From Conchocele bisecta (lineage: Eukaryota > Mollusca > Bivalvia > Lucinida > Thyasiridae): a stretch of 64,000 bases of DNA. How positions within the stretch are numbered: the first letter of the stretch is position 1; each line of letters begins with the position of its first letter. The stretch covers positions 1,270,975 to 1,334,974 of the forward strand of contig CM055279.1 of assembly GCA_029237695.1 (NCBI GenBank), read 5' to 3'. The notes beneath the pieces are model-generated. The model did not search any database. It was given only the letters and a program-made list of their open reading frames with translations, and was not told where the DNA came from. Of this stretch, positions 11,236-21,214 are shown in pieces. The translations under genes and the position numbers were made by a program.

Positions 11236-12255
11236 GAGTATGCTTTACTTACATATCGCCTGAAGGCTCTGCAGTATACAATGATTACGAGGAAAACAAT
11301 GGCGTGAGGCAGTTAGAAACATATTTAATTGCTGCACCTGTACAATGCCCTGACTGTTCATTGTTTATTGCGGGAGACTGTAATGCAAGATGTAAGGACA
11401 TGCTCGATGTCATACCATGTGACACACTGGATAATATATTTGGTGAAGTTCCATATATAGGTGACACATTTAACATTCCGAGACATACTAAAGACAAGGT
11501 TAGATATAATTCATTTGGTCAGTCACTGGTACAGTTATGTTGCCTTTTGAATGTACATATTATCAATGGCAGAACTGCTGGGGATCCTCAGGGGGAATTT
11601 ACATGTACAGCAAACGACGGGTGTAGCCTGGTTGATTAAAGCATAGCTTCAACCGAGTTATTTGATAAAATCCTACATTTTCGAGTAGCGGATCGCGACG
11701 ATTCAGACCATTTTCCTTTATATTGCGGTTTACAGTTCCAAATGAAGAACAAAAGCGCGGAAATAACGACACCTTTTGATGAATGTAGTACGAGTTACAC
11801 AAAATTTAACTGGACCGATTTGAAGTCCGAAACATTTTATTCGCACTTTACAGCCAACATGAGACATGCCAACATGAGACGTCAGCGCGTTGATATATTA
11901 AATTTTATAAACACCAACGTTGACGCAGGAGTTACGGCCCTTGTCAACATATATCAGTCCGCAGCTGAATGTATGAGATCGCGTAGTACAGTTAATCGTA
12001 ATGAAAATTCCACACAGCATGCAGTATGGTGGGACGCAGAGTGTAGCTCGATGAAATCTTATAAATATGTATTACTTAGAAAATTCCGCAATTCTAATGA
12101 ACGTACGGTTCTCACTGCTTACATTAGTTACCGAAATATGTTTAAAAATCTTTGTAAAACTAAACGATTAGCGTACGAGTCGAATCAACACCGTAAACTC
12201 GTAAATTCTCGAAATAATCCAACAGAGTTTTGGAAAACCATTAAAATTTCAGCTG
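11236..12255 (+). pseudogene. LINE (CR1/jockey-like) endonuclease and linker fragment
   Basis: An apurinic-type endonuclease domain is recognisable from FIAGDCNARCKD (GDxN motif) and DDSDHFPLYCG (SDH motif). The linker follows, with VWWDAECSSMK, FKNLCKTKRLAYE and PTEFWKTIKIS, usual just before the reverse transcriptase. One in-frame TAA (11637-11639) interrupts the frame. The 5' end is missing at the PolB junction, and the RT is replaced by the CCGA microsatellite. Confidence 0.8.
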
Positions 12256-12256
12256 G

Positions 12257-12735
12257 CTGGCCGACCGACCGACCGACCGACCGACCGACCGACCGACCGA
12301 CCGACCGACCGACCGACCGACCGACCGACCGACCGACCGACCGACCGACCGACCGACCGACCGACCGACCGACCGACCGACCGACCGACCGACCGACCGA
12401 CCGACCGACCGACCGACCGACCGACCGACCGACCGACCGACCGACCGACCGACCGACCGACCGACCGACCGACCGACCGACCGACCGACCGACCGACCGA
12501 CCGACCGACCGACCGACCGACCGACCGACCGACCGACCGACCGACCGACCGACCGACCGACCGACCGACCGACGACCGACCGACCGACCGACCGACCGAC
12601 CGACCGACCGACCGACCGACCGACCGACCGACCGACCGACCGACCGACCGACCGACCGACCGACCGACCGACCGACCGACCGACCGACCGACCGACCGAC
12701 CGACCGACCGACCGACCGACCGACCGACCGACCGA
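12257..12735. repeat. (CCGA)n tetranucleotide microsatellite
   Basis: About 480 bp of almost perfect CCGA repeats, with one phase slip at about 12572, followed by degenerate GACT and GGCT units to 12790. Both strands are open (PTDR and VGRS repeats), which is a consequence of the repeat and not coding. It abuts the left TIR of Polinton B. Confidence 0.97.
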
Positions 12736-12790
12736 CTGACTGACTGACTCTGGTTGGCTGACTGACTGACTCTGGCTGGCTGACTGACTG

Positions 12791-12968
12791 ACCCATCTAC
12801 ACTACCTCCACCACCCCCGAAAAACCCAAAAATTGGTTAACGAGGAAATTGTCTCCCGACAGCAAATTTATGAATTTTTGGAGAAAATAATTTTGAAAAG
12901 AGGGAGTCAAAATGATACCACCAACTAAAAGTTGGTGGTGGTATTGTAGTCCCAATTATATTGGAAAT
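12791..12968. repeat. Left terminal inverted repeat of Polinton B
   Basis: It matches the reverse complement of 39538-39711: CATCTACACTACC, CCCAAAAATTGGTTAACGAG, TGTCTCCCGACAGC and the inner GGAGTCAAAATGATACC. It includes a hairpin, ACCACCAACTAAAAGTTGGTGGT. About 54 bp present at the outer right end (39712-39765) are absent here. Confidence 0.9.
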
Positions 12969-12993
12969 TGACTTTTGAAAAAAATCAAAATCA

Positions 12994-13302
12994 TTATTGC
13001 AAGTTCAATGCGCCTGCGCGTGATAGTTTATATTCCAACACCCCATTTTTCTCCTCCAATATAGCTAATTTATTTCGCAGATCAGCAACTAATTCTACCA
13101 GCTCTAGTCTACCACGTTCACCTTTAGCCACCTGACAGCGCAGTTGCTTATGTCTACAAAGAGTTTGGGCACTAACGAATTTACAAGGGCATCTGGGGCA
13201 TTGAAATTGTGGGGGGACACAAGGAAATTTTCTACGTCTCGATAGATGCCTTCGTAGATAGTCTTTACACGCAAAAGTCTTACAACAAGTCACACACTCC
13301 AT
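12994..13302 (-). CDS. Zinc-finger/coiled-coil protein
   Basis: A 102-residue intact ORF. The first finger is CVTCCKTFACKDYLRRHL with a following C, the second CPRCPCKFVSAQTLCRHKQLRC; both are C2HC-like. The C-terminal half, LVELVADLRNKLAILEEKN, has heptad spacing and predicts a coiled coil. Short zinc-finger/coiled-coil proteins of this layout occur in large DNA viruses. It is divergent from PolB across a promoter-like hairpin, so a role as DNA-binding regulator or TIR-binding protein is possible but inferred. Confidence 0.7.
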   Translation of the reverse strand: MECVTCCKTFACKDYLRRHLSRRRKFPCVPPQFQCPRCPCKFVSAQTLCRHKQLRCQVAKGERGRLELVELVADLRNKLAILEEKNGVLEYKLSRAGALNLQ

Positions 13303-13327
13303 TATCTATGTATATGTATATGTTTAT

Positions 13328-13380
13328 ATTCAATTGGACGTGAAAAAAACATGATGTAAATTTTTCACGTCCAATTGAAC
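13328..13380. promoter_or_regulatory. Inverted repeat between divergent ORFs
   Basis: TTCAATTGGACGTGAAAAA and its exact reverse complement TTTTTCACGTCCAATTGAA flank a 13-bp spacer, midway between the start of the zinc-finger ORF and the PolB leader ORF. The position suits a bidirectional regulatory site. A half site, CCAATTGAAC, recurs upstream of PolB in element E (about 52345). Confidence 0.5.
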
Positions 13381-13411
13381 TGATAAATTTCATAGGTTAT
13401 ATACAGAAAAT

Positions 13412-16400
13412 ATGATAACGCCAGAAACTAGAGCAGAAATCGAAAGTTTGAGAAGAGAAGCCGAATCTCTAGGGATTACATATAGTAAACAATTGAGAGT
13501 TAGGGGGTTGACAAAGCTGATAAACGCCACAAAGAATGAGGCATTTATGAAGCGGTTTACCCGCGCCCACAGACGAGGAACCTTTAAAGACTTCTCACTA
13601 CCAGAGGAAGTTGGTAACAACATTAAAAAAGAAAGTATTGCGGGGTTAAGGGCTAGTGTAATAAAACCTTCAAGCACAGGTGACCCAATACCAAATAATA
13701 AGAAGAAATATATCGTTCGCGCGATAGTGGCAGAAGGTGAAGAAATATTGGGGGCTCATTATGAAACATTGGAAAAGGTAGAAAAGGGAAGACGGGTAGT
13801 TACATTATCCTTTCGTAAAAAACATTGACATTAACGAGTGTGAACGCATGTCCGATAAACTCGCTCCGTATCTAACAACCAATTTTTATTTGAGATATTC
13901 ATATTCTTACAAGCTAGAACATATGGAGGAAACCAAAAATGGAAAACCTATGACTATAATATTTCACAAAAATCTCGGTAGCGAACCACTATTATCAATG
14001 AAAACCGTTAAAAATTGGTTGTCAGATAAGGAGCAAACACGAATAATGTCGGATAAAATAGACAGACCAAATACAAAGTGGAAGTTTGTAAGATGGGTAG
14101 AGGTTTTTGTAAAGCTAATACAGGGCATTAGGGGAATATATTTGGGACTACAATCCAAAGAAGCAGCAGGACAACTTCCAGAATGGTCGAAGAATAAAAA
14201 AGGTATGTATTCTTTAGATAAGTATAATGACGACCTTTGTCTGTTCAGGTGTCTAGCTATGCATATGACAAGTGCAAGGCCCGACAAATGCACGGAAAAG
14301 GCGAAATAATTTAGTAAGCAATATTTCGGTAGTAATGTGGTTTCACCAATTCCTTTTTCAGATCTGAAAAAGGTTGAAGAGTTTTTTAAAATCGGTATAG
14401 AAGTATATCAACCCACCGAATGTGATGTATGGTGGTTGAAAAAGGTACCAGCGCACTATAAGACAATATGTAATAAACCAATGACAATAGGACTGTTTAA
14501 TAATCACGCATTTCTGATAAAAAACCTTAAAAACCTATCTAAAATTTACGCCTGCGATAATTGCAAACAGAAATTCACGAAAGCGAGTAATATGAAGAGA
14601 CACGGACCAAAATGTATGAAAGGTGAGACAAAAGTAATATGTGATGGTAATTCTTTAGAGCGCCCGCGTTCGTCGTTCGAGAAAGCGAATTATCAAAAAA
14701 GTTCTAACAGTTATGGGGCGATCGATTGGATGTACTCTGTGGAAAAGCAGGAGGGAATTCACATTCACCACGAACAGTGTGGACATGGGGGTGAAAGATG
14801 GATTTTAGAAGCTCCAGTAGATGGATGCTGTTAAAAAAACAATACCGTATATCAATATCACGGCTGTTACTGGCACGGGTGCGAGATTCATGCAAAGCAT
14901 AGAAAAGAAGAACGCGCATCCACTATGAGAAGAGATAAATTTATTAGAAGCAAAGAATTCAACCTAGTAGTTATGTGGGAATGCGAATTCCAAAGAACTG
15001 GTAAAGACATAAAGATCGGTTGCGACACTACTCTTTATCCATATCAGATAGTATACGATTTTGAGGCATATCTCAACCCAGAATTTGAAACTCTCGGTAA
15101 TAATCTAGAGTACGAAGCTGAGCACGTTCCGGTAAGTGTTAGAATAGGAGATAATTTCTCTGGAACAGTAACTCATATTTGTGATAAAGATCCCGCAAAA
15201 CTTATAGAAAAATTCGTAGAAGATTTGAAAGTCAGGGGAAAAGCTATAAGAGAAGAAGTATGGTCAAGATATGGGTTTAATACCGAACATTTACGTAAAA
15301 ACCAAATCGCCAAGATCGAACAGTGGATATATCAAGTACCGGTTATAGGTTTTAACAGCAGTAAGTACGATATAAACTTAATAAAGAAATATCTAGTAGG
15401 TGAACTGGCATCAACAACAAAGAAAGTAATGGTTGGAAAACGCGCAAACGCAACAATATTTCTATTTACTCCAGAGTTTAGATTTCTTGATGTAATACTT
15501 TACCTCGGACCTGGTGTAAATTACGATAGTTGGATAAAAGCCTACGACTGCAAAGGACAGAAATCTTTCTTTCCTTACGAGTGGTTTTATTCTCCAGACA
15601 AACTTGATTATCAGGGACTACCGGATATAGAGAATTGGTAGTCCAATATCTGGGAAAATGTTAATAGATGAGACAGAATTAAGTAAATGTCGTAGAATTT
15701 TCGAAGAAAAGAACATGAAAACTTTCAGAGATTGGTTGAAATATTACAACGATTTAGATGTAGCATCGTTCCTAGAAGCGGTGGGGAAAATGTGTGAATT
15801 TTATAAACACAGAGGTGTGGATATTTTCAAAGATGCGGTAACACTACCTGGAGTAGCTATACAATATTTATTGAGAGGAACCATTAAACCACCCACCACC
15901 CGTGCGGCTGATGTACATGCACATACGCGGGATGCACTATACGCACCAAAAGAAGAAACATACGAAATAATGAAAGGTGCTCTTGTCGGAGGCCCATCGA
16001 TCGTATTTACAAGATATGCCGAAGCGGGTGTTTCAAAGATTAGAACTCCAATCCAATCGCGATTGGGTGGTAAAACGTGCCAGGCCGTTTTGGGGTATGA
16101 TGCAAACGCATTATATTTATCTACGTTAAATAAAGAGATGCCATGTGGGAGAGAAACTATACACCATACAGATACCCCACATAACCCATTTATTACAAAG
16201 TTTTGTAAAAGAGTTTTATATGGAGACTGGTTTGGGTTTGAGGAGGTGGATATAGAGGTTCCCAATAACTTAAAAGATAAGTTTTCTGAAATGTCTCCAC
16301 TTTTTATAAATCGTGTTGTAGAGGTTGATGAAGTTCCAGCACACATGTTAAAATATTTAAAAGATACTGGCAAAAAATTGGTGGGATCTATGACCGCCAC

Positions 16401-17363
16401 TAAAGTATTGCTGTACGCAGCACTATTGAAATGGTATTTAAAACACGGCCTAGAAATAACTGGAGTTCATCGGGTTATAGATTATATTAATGGAAAACCA
16501 TTCGAATGGTTCGCAAAAGAAGTTACAGCCGCAAGACGAACAGGCGATGTAGAACCAAATAAGAAACCAGTAGCGAATATAATGAAATTATTAGGAAACT
16601 CGTGTTGTGGAAAAATGATAGAGGCAACAGAGAGACATTTAAATGCGACATATACACAAAACGAAACCTGTGTTGACAAAGCATTAAGATCTGCATTCTT
16701 TGACGATTTGGAAGAGATAGGAGATGCGTACGAAATATCTTCAAGAAAACCCAGGTGTGCGGTAAAGAGACCATTCCATTGTGGAATAGCGGTTTATCAA
16801 CTAGCTAAATTGAGAATGTTGGAATTTTACTACAAATTTCTAGACAAATAAGTAAAAAGAGAAGACTTTGAATTAATACAGATGGATACGGATAGTATGT
16901 ATATAGGAGTTAGTGGAAAAACAATAGAGGAATTGATTAGACCTAACTTACTGGACGAATTTGAAAAAGAAAAAAAGAAATGGTTGGCTTGGGATAAATG
17001 GAGCGAAAGAGAGCCCGGACTTTTCAAAATGGAATTTAGCGGGAGATAGCGTTATCTAATAAGTGTTATTTTGTAGAAAAATTTAATTCCACTAATTTTG
17101 ATAATTCTAAAGAATTAATTAATACAAACTCTGCGAAAGGAATGTCCAAGAGAACTAACAATTTAAATTGGGATAGATATAAACGAGTACTAAGTGAAAC
17201 TACAGAAGATGGAAAACACATTACAGATGTAGCAAAAAATAGAGGATTTAAAATGAAAGACGGCGTTATGAAAACGTACTGTCAACAAAAATTAGGACTC
17301 TCGGCGTACTACGATAAAATATGCGTGTTACCAGACGGAATACATACAGAACCTCTCTACTAA
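13412..17363 (+). pseudogene. Polinton B DNA polymerase B, protein-primed type
   Basis: About 1,300 codons. An N-terminal region (13412-13828), separated by a poly-A frameshift near 13820, is followed by TTNFYLRYSYSYKLEHME and DLCLFRCLA. Then come a zinc-finger motif CDNCKQKFTKASNMKRH, a VSR-nuclease-like YQYHGCYWHGCE, exonuclease I YDFEA (15056), exonuclease II VIGFNSSKYD, exonuclease III YYNDLDV, motif A DANALYL (16099), motif B LLGNSCCGKM and motif C MDTDSMY (16882). Broken by TAA 14307, TAA 14832, a frameshift at 15640-15657, TAA 16849 and a frameshift near 17047. It is markedly A-rich compared with the genes that follow. Confidence 0.9.
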
Positions 17364-17389
17364 ATCTAACGATTTATTAATAAATCAAT

Positions 17390-18430
17390 CTAAAGACGAT
17401 CCGGGGGTAGCTGGGTGCCAGAAGGCACCGCAAGATGGACCACCATCCAAATAATAGAGCACGGGCTCATCGGGTTTGGTAATAGATCGATCCAGATGAT
17501 ATACATTCAGACACCACACGGGATCAGTAGCGCGGCGCCATCCACCTTCGAGCTCTCCCAGTTGATATAGGTACCGGACGGCAACATCCGATGGAAGTCA
17601 TTGCTCCGCTAAACCGACGGGTCTCCCGCGCGAGAAGGCAGAGGGCTTGCTCGTCACCTTTTTTGCCTTGATGGCATCTACGGGCTTCTTACCGATCAAT
17701 CTGGTCACCTCGCCGTTCAGTGCGAAGACCAATGAGGGTAGTCTGGCCACCCACTCGGTCGATCGCGTATGAGGGTCTACAAACTCTTTGGCATATTGAT
17801 GACCGAACAGTCTCTCAGCCAGGGTTCGATTGAACCGCTCGACGATCCCCTGGTCTCGGCGGATGTTGACGCGGTGGCATCTGATAGAAACTTTGTGCTT
17901 AGACAATAGATGAGAGACCGCGCACATGAACTCGCGGCCGGGATCGACCTGGAGAAGATTCTGCCATTTGAGAGGACTCGTTTTATATATACGGGAAAGA
18001 GCCTCGGCCACCTCCTTAGACTCTTTCATGGCCAACGGCTCAGTCCCCTTATAACGACTCGCTACGTCAACGATTGTCAGTGCGTACTTGTACGTCTTTC
18101 GACCGACGCGATCGTGAGGGAGAAACAGGAGGTCAGCTTGGTGAACTTGGTTCGGCACCGGCACGTCGAATTTCGGCCGCGGAATACTGCGAAGCGCGGG
18201 TAAATAGATCTGCCAGATGGCCTGCTTCTTGAGCCATTTCCTTGACAGCGTTTCCGGAAACCTTGGTCGCCGCTGCGAGGTTCTTGATAGCCGCGGGGGC
18301 TGTAGTATGTGTTCGCTAGCTTGCGCGCTAGGCGAACCGATGGTTTGGTATCAAGTTTGCGCGTGTTCATCGTATGCGAAGTATTCTAATATATCGGACA
18401 ATCTCCAACATGCCCTCGCCAGATCGTCCG
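17390..18430 (-). pseudogene. Polinton B integrase (DDE family)
   Basis: Convergent with PolB. The N-terminal part contains LARKLANTYYSPRGY in a shifted frame; the core opens MPVPNQVHQADLLFLPHDRVG. Catalytic residues are Asp in HQADLL (about 18140), Asp in LQVDPGREF (about 17950) and Glu in GIVERFNRTLAERLF (about 17845), all preserved. The C-terminal segment LYQLGELEGG and VLYYLDGG lies in another frame after a break at about 17600. It would insert the linear element; Polintons normally make 6-bp duplications. Confidence 0.9.
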
Positions 18431-18551
18431 GTAACTGCATCGTTAATAATAAACCTTTGTTGGAAGTACAATTGCGATTGGGGGTTAAGTTCTGAAGGAA
18501 ATTGTGAAAATCTAATTCATCCAATCTCGATTGGGAGGAATCTCACATCCG

Positions 18552-18704
18552 CTATGTGAAAAGGGTGGCCGCTTTTTCGTCCTCGCACCACGTCTCGAGA
18601 GAATCTTGGGCCAGACGAATCATACCCTTTTCGCCAGCTAAACGGTGTTTAAGGGCAGTGTAGCCTACATGGATCATAGCAAAATAAAGTTCGTCAACTA
18701 ACAT
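18552..18704 (-). CDS. Short ORF (50 aa), unknown
   Basis: MLVDELYFAMIHVGYTALKH, then GEKGMIRLAQDS and a charged end, with a complete start and stop. The first residues recur in Polinton A (MLVEEL at 7312) in the same place, between integrase and the KRHDLAVE gene, and a near-identical TATATATATAGAACGATGTTAGTT leader precedes both. Conservation of leader and start argues for a real small gene. Function unknown. Confidence 0.45.
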   Translation of the reverse strand: MLVDELYFAMIHVGYTALKHRLAGEKGMIRLAQDSLETWCEDEKAATLFT

Positions 18705-18759
18705 CGTTCTATATATATATTTAAAAAAATTTTTTTTAAAATAATTATTTCAATCTCGA

Positions 18760-19161
18760 TTAGATATAGTAGCCGACGATACCCACCACACCAATTCCCA
18801 CGACGATGAACGCGATCTCACGGTCTTTTTGGGCCTCTGACGGTACATAGAAATCTGAAAGTTGGGGCTCGGGATCCAGTGGCGCGAGACTTTTCTGCGG
18901 ATATGCCAGCGCGTACTCGCAGTTGGCTTCTTCAACGTTCTGGAAAGTTTGCGCGGCGTGATTCTCGCGGCGAAGCTCTTCGTTGACCCAGTCCAGATTG
19001 ACGGTTCGTTGTTTCGACCATGCTTCCTTTGCGCTATTGAGTTGTTCTACAGCTAAATCGTGACGCTTGCGCTCCTCATCCACGTCCGATTTTCCAATTT
19101 TAGAGAATAGAAAGTTGCTACCGCCGAACGCCAATTCGTTTACAAGCGCACCACCTATCAT
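18760..19161 (-). CDS. Membrane-anchored conserved Polinton protein (KRHDLAVE family)
   Basis: Intact, 133 residues. An N-terminal hydrophobic patch (GGALVNELAFGGSNFLFS) is followed by a charged helical middle (ERKRHDLAVEQLNSAKEAW), then APLDPEPQLSDFYVPSEAQ and a clear C-terminal transmembrane segment, IAFIVVGIGVVGIVGYYI. Polinton A has a broken copy at 5824-6219. It lies in a co-directional run of minus-strand genes. A membrane or virion-membrane role is inferred; the biochemical function is unknown. Confidence 0.65.
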   Translation of the reverse strand: MIGGALVNELAFGGSNFLFSKIGKSDVDEERKRHDLAVEQLNSAKEAWSKQRTVNLDWVNEELRRENHAAQTFQNVEEANCEYALAYPQKSLAPLDPEPQLSDFYVPSEAQKDREIAFIVVGIGVVGIVGYYI

Positions 19162-19178
19162 TATTCATATCGAAGCCA

Positions 19179-19408
19179 TTATTTCCATATATTAGCTGGT
19201 AGAATTCCAGCTTTAATTAGATAATCTCGAGTCCAAACTGCGGCCGCTACATCTAAGGTCACGTTTAATACGTGACAGTAAAGTCCAATTTGGGAGAGGG
19301 CCCTCCTAAGATCATATTTGATAGTTGAGCACATCCGATACTGAGGCCTGATATCACCACGCCGTGATAGAGTCCATTCAATAAAATTTTACCATCGTTT
19401 TCAGCCAT
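19179..19408 (-). pseudogene. Homolog of the 77-aa Polinton A protein
   Basis: Starts MAENDGKILLNGLYHGVVIS and ends LIKAGILPANIWK, clearly matching 5505-5738. A frameshift within the inverted sequence GTCACGTTTAATACGTGAC (about 19259-19277) puts the two halves in different frames. Confidence 0.6.
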
Positions 19409-19474
19409 TGTTGATAACTAAAATGATTGCATATAAAAGGGATCGCGATCAATGTTTAAATGGGGCGCATCAAA

Positions 19475-19978
19475 TCAAATCGCGATTGGGGGTTGTTTTT
19501 TCGATAAGGATTGGTGTAATAGTGGGTATTTCCACACACACAGGGCATCAACAACCGCCAGACCACCACCAACAACCCAACTCCAATTCCAATTCGTGAA
19601 TTTGGGGTGTTGGGGAACTACAGCAATCGGGGATTGCACTTCCCTCAACTCCCAATCGAGATTGGATGAACTCGATTGGATTGGGGGTGTCTTCAGATGT
19701 TTTGCTGTCTCTGTCCCCGATTGCAACGACTGTTTGGCCTCTCGAAGCTCGGCGAGTATTTTATCTTGTTTAACTTTTCGGGTGGCAGCCGCTGCCCGCC
19801 CAGCTGCCTGTCTTTTTGGGTTTTTATGTCGTACAACCCCCAGCAATTCACGAATTGGAGTTGGAGGATCAATCGGAGTTGAGGGAAGTGCTGCAATCGG
19901 GTTCAACTCCGATTTCGATTGGGCTGGAGCAATAGGGGATCGTGGTTCCGTCACTCTCGCAGGTGCGTCTTGTGTCAT
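19475..19978 (-). CDS. Polinton B proline-rich membrane protein
   Basis: 167 residues. Starts MTQDAPARVTEPRSPIAP, continues low-complexity and proline-rich (PSTPIDPPTPIREL), then the conserved KQDKILAELREAKQSL block shared with Polinton A, then a hydrophobic segment WSWVVGGGLAVVDALC. The coding sequence holds many copies of a CCAAT-type palindrome (see findings), which distort codon use. The frame overlaps the end of the preceding gene by about 110 bp. Confidence 0.5.
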   Translation of the reverse strand: MTQDAPARVTEPRSPIAPAQSKSELNPIAALPSTPIDPPTPIRELLGVVRHKNPKRQAAGRAAAATRKVKQDKILAELREAKQSLQSGTETAKHLKTPPIQSSSSNLDWELREVQSPIAVVPQHPKFTNWNWSWVVGGGLAVVDALCVWKYPLLHQSLSKKQPPIAI

Positions 19979-20582
19979 CTTTTTCGTAGCTTATAGTTCG
20001 TGGGCATATATGTCCAAATTGACAGTGTTTACCCGTGGTCAACGCGGTTGTCAGCGGAGCTAAGTACATTCCAAACTTGTGATAAATTGAGCAGCAGGCT
20101 GTTCTAAGACTGTGTCCTATAAAAGGGTCAGTCTCTAGATCGCGAATCAATCCCGCGGTGTTTGGTATAGGGAGAAGTATATTAACGGCGGTTGCGTACA
20201 AATTAATAGCCGCTGATCCAAGAGCTTTTGTCATCTCCGCACCTAACCTAGATTCGTATCGCACATACATTATATCGATCTCCGCATCTGACATCTTGTC
20301 CACCTGACAAACTGAGAGACGCCTACCGAGATAATGCTCCGATTGTCCCCCAGCAACCAGCGCAGCTAGCCGCTCGCGTCGCGCCGCGTTTTCATTTTCA
20401 TTCGTCTCGGCAGGTGTTGCAATTCCCGATTGCTCTGTCGGAGTTGATGTTTCATTATCTTTCAGGAAAGATACCGTGTCGGCAGTCAGACTTGAGGTTT
20501 CTTCCATTAGCTGATCGAGAAGTTCGTCGCAGTTAATTATTGCTAATTTTCTTAAAATTAATTTAACTATTCTTACAAGTCT
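19869..20582 (-). pseudogene. Polinton B conserved protein (NCDELLDQL family)
   Basis: Conserved blocks are NCDELLDQLMEET, RLAALVAGGQSEHYLGRRL, YESRLGAEMTKALGSAAINL and HKFGMYLAPLTTALTTG, ending in CQFGHICP. The expected start ATG has become ATT (compare MNCDEL in copy A), although an upstream in-frame ATG (20580-20582) exists. The last 35 codons after HICP may be a frameshifted tail. I associate the family with invertebrate Polintons; its function is not known. Confidence 0.6.
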
Positions 20583-20676
20583 CATAACTTTAACATATTG
20601 TCAAGCGCATCACCCGATACTTATGATCACCGTTATGCTCGCAACAAAGCTCGCAGCGGAGCACGAAATTGTTAAC

Positions 20677-20761
20677 ATTGTAAACCATTGTTCAGCATTT
20701 TTTCAACAATTGTTAAGCATTTGTTCAGCATTGCTAAGCATTGTTAAGCATTGCAATTGCT
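20677..20761. repeat. Short iteron-like repeats between two Polinton B genes
   Basis: Repeated words TTGTTMAGCATT and TTGCTAAGCATTG, six or seven units, including CAACAATTGTT. No ORF lies in 20583-20789. Related words occur next to the TIR of element E (57893-57966). Confidence 0.6.
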
Positions 20762-20789
20762 TATTAATTTGTAATTTTTTTAAAATTAA

Positions 20790-21214
20790 TTAATTGATAA
20801 CTTCGTAAGCAGTTGGTTGATCAGTCTTTAGCATAAGCTTGGCGTGCTTAGTTTCCGAAAGCATCTGTCGAACCTCCAGGCGCTCCTCGTGCGTTGGGAT
20901 AACGTCGTTCTCTCGAAGACAGTCATCGAATGAGTCTCGGTCCTTGCAGTGGAAGAGGGCGACCCATTTCGTTTGCTCGCGCAGATCCTTGAGGATGGCG
21001 TTGTACTTTTGAGTGGAGATCCATACGCTTTGCCTCGCATGGTGGCCAGAAAATGCGAGCTCAGAGAGCATGTCCTTCTTGTTGGTCATCGCCGCCTTGG
21101 CCGAGCAATCGTCAATCACGTATAGGGTGGGCTCGCCCTGAAATATTTGGTAGAAGCCGCGCAACCAATCGTGAAGCCTGTCACCGGGGTCAATAACGTA
21201 TACCTCAGGGTCGG
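20790..21214 (-). pseudogene. Polinton B FtsK/HerA-type packaging ATPase, C-terminal part
   Basis: Contains the Walker B-type strand PTLYVIDDCSAKA, then ELAFSGHHARQSVWISTQKYN with a polar sensor region typical of A32/FtsK-like packaging ATPases of Polintons and related viruses. The frame is cut at 21214 by the retrotransposon, whose 5-bp duplication GTCGG is at 21210-21214. A 1-nt deletion next to the insertion site also breaks the frame. Confidence 0.75.

Noticed and set aside
12257..12735. CRISPR-like array
   Set aside because: Plain tetranucleotide repeat with no spacers, in an animal-type genome.
11742..12796. Long PTDR and VGRS open frames on both strands
   Set aside because: They are the translation of the CCGA microsatellite; only the part before 12255 is coding in origin (LINE linker).
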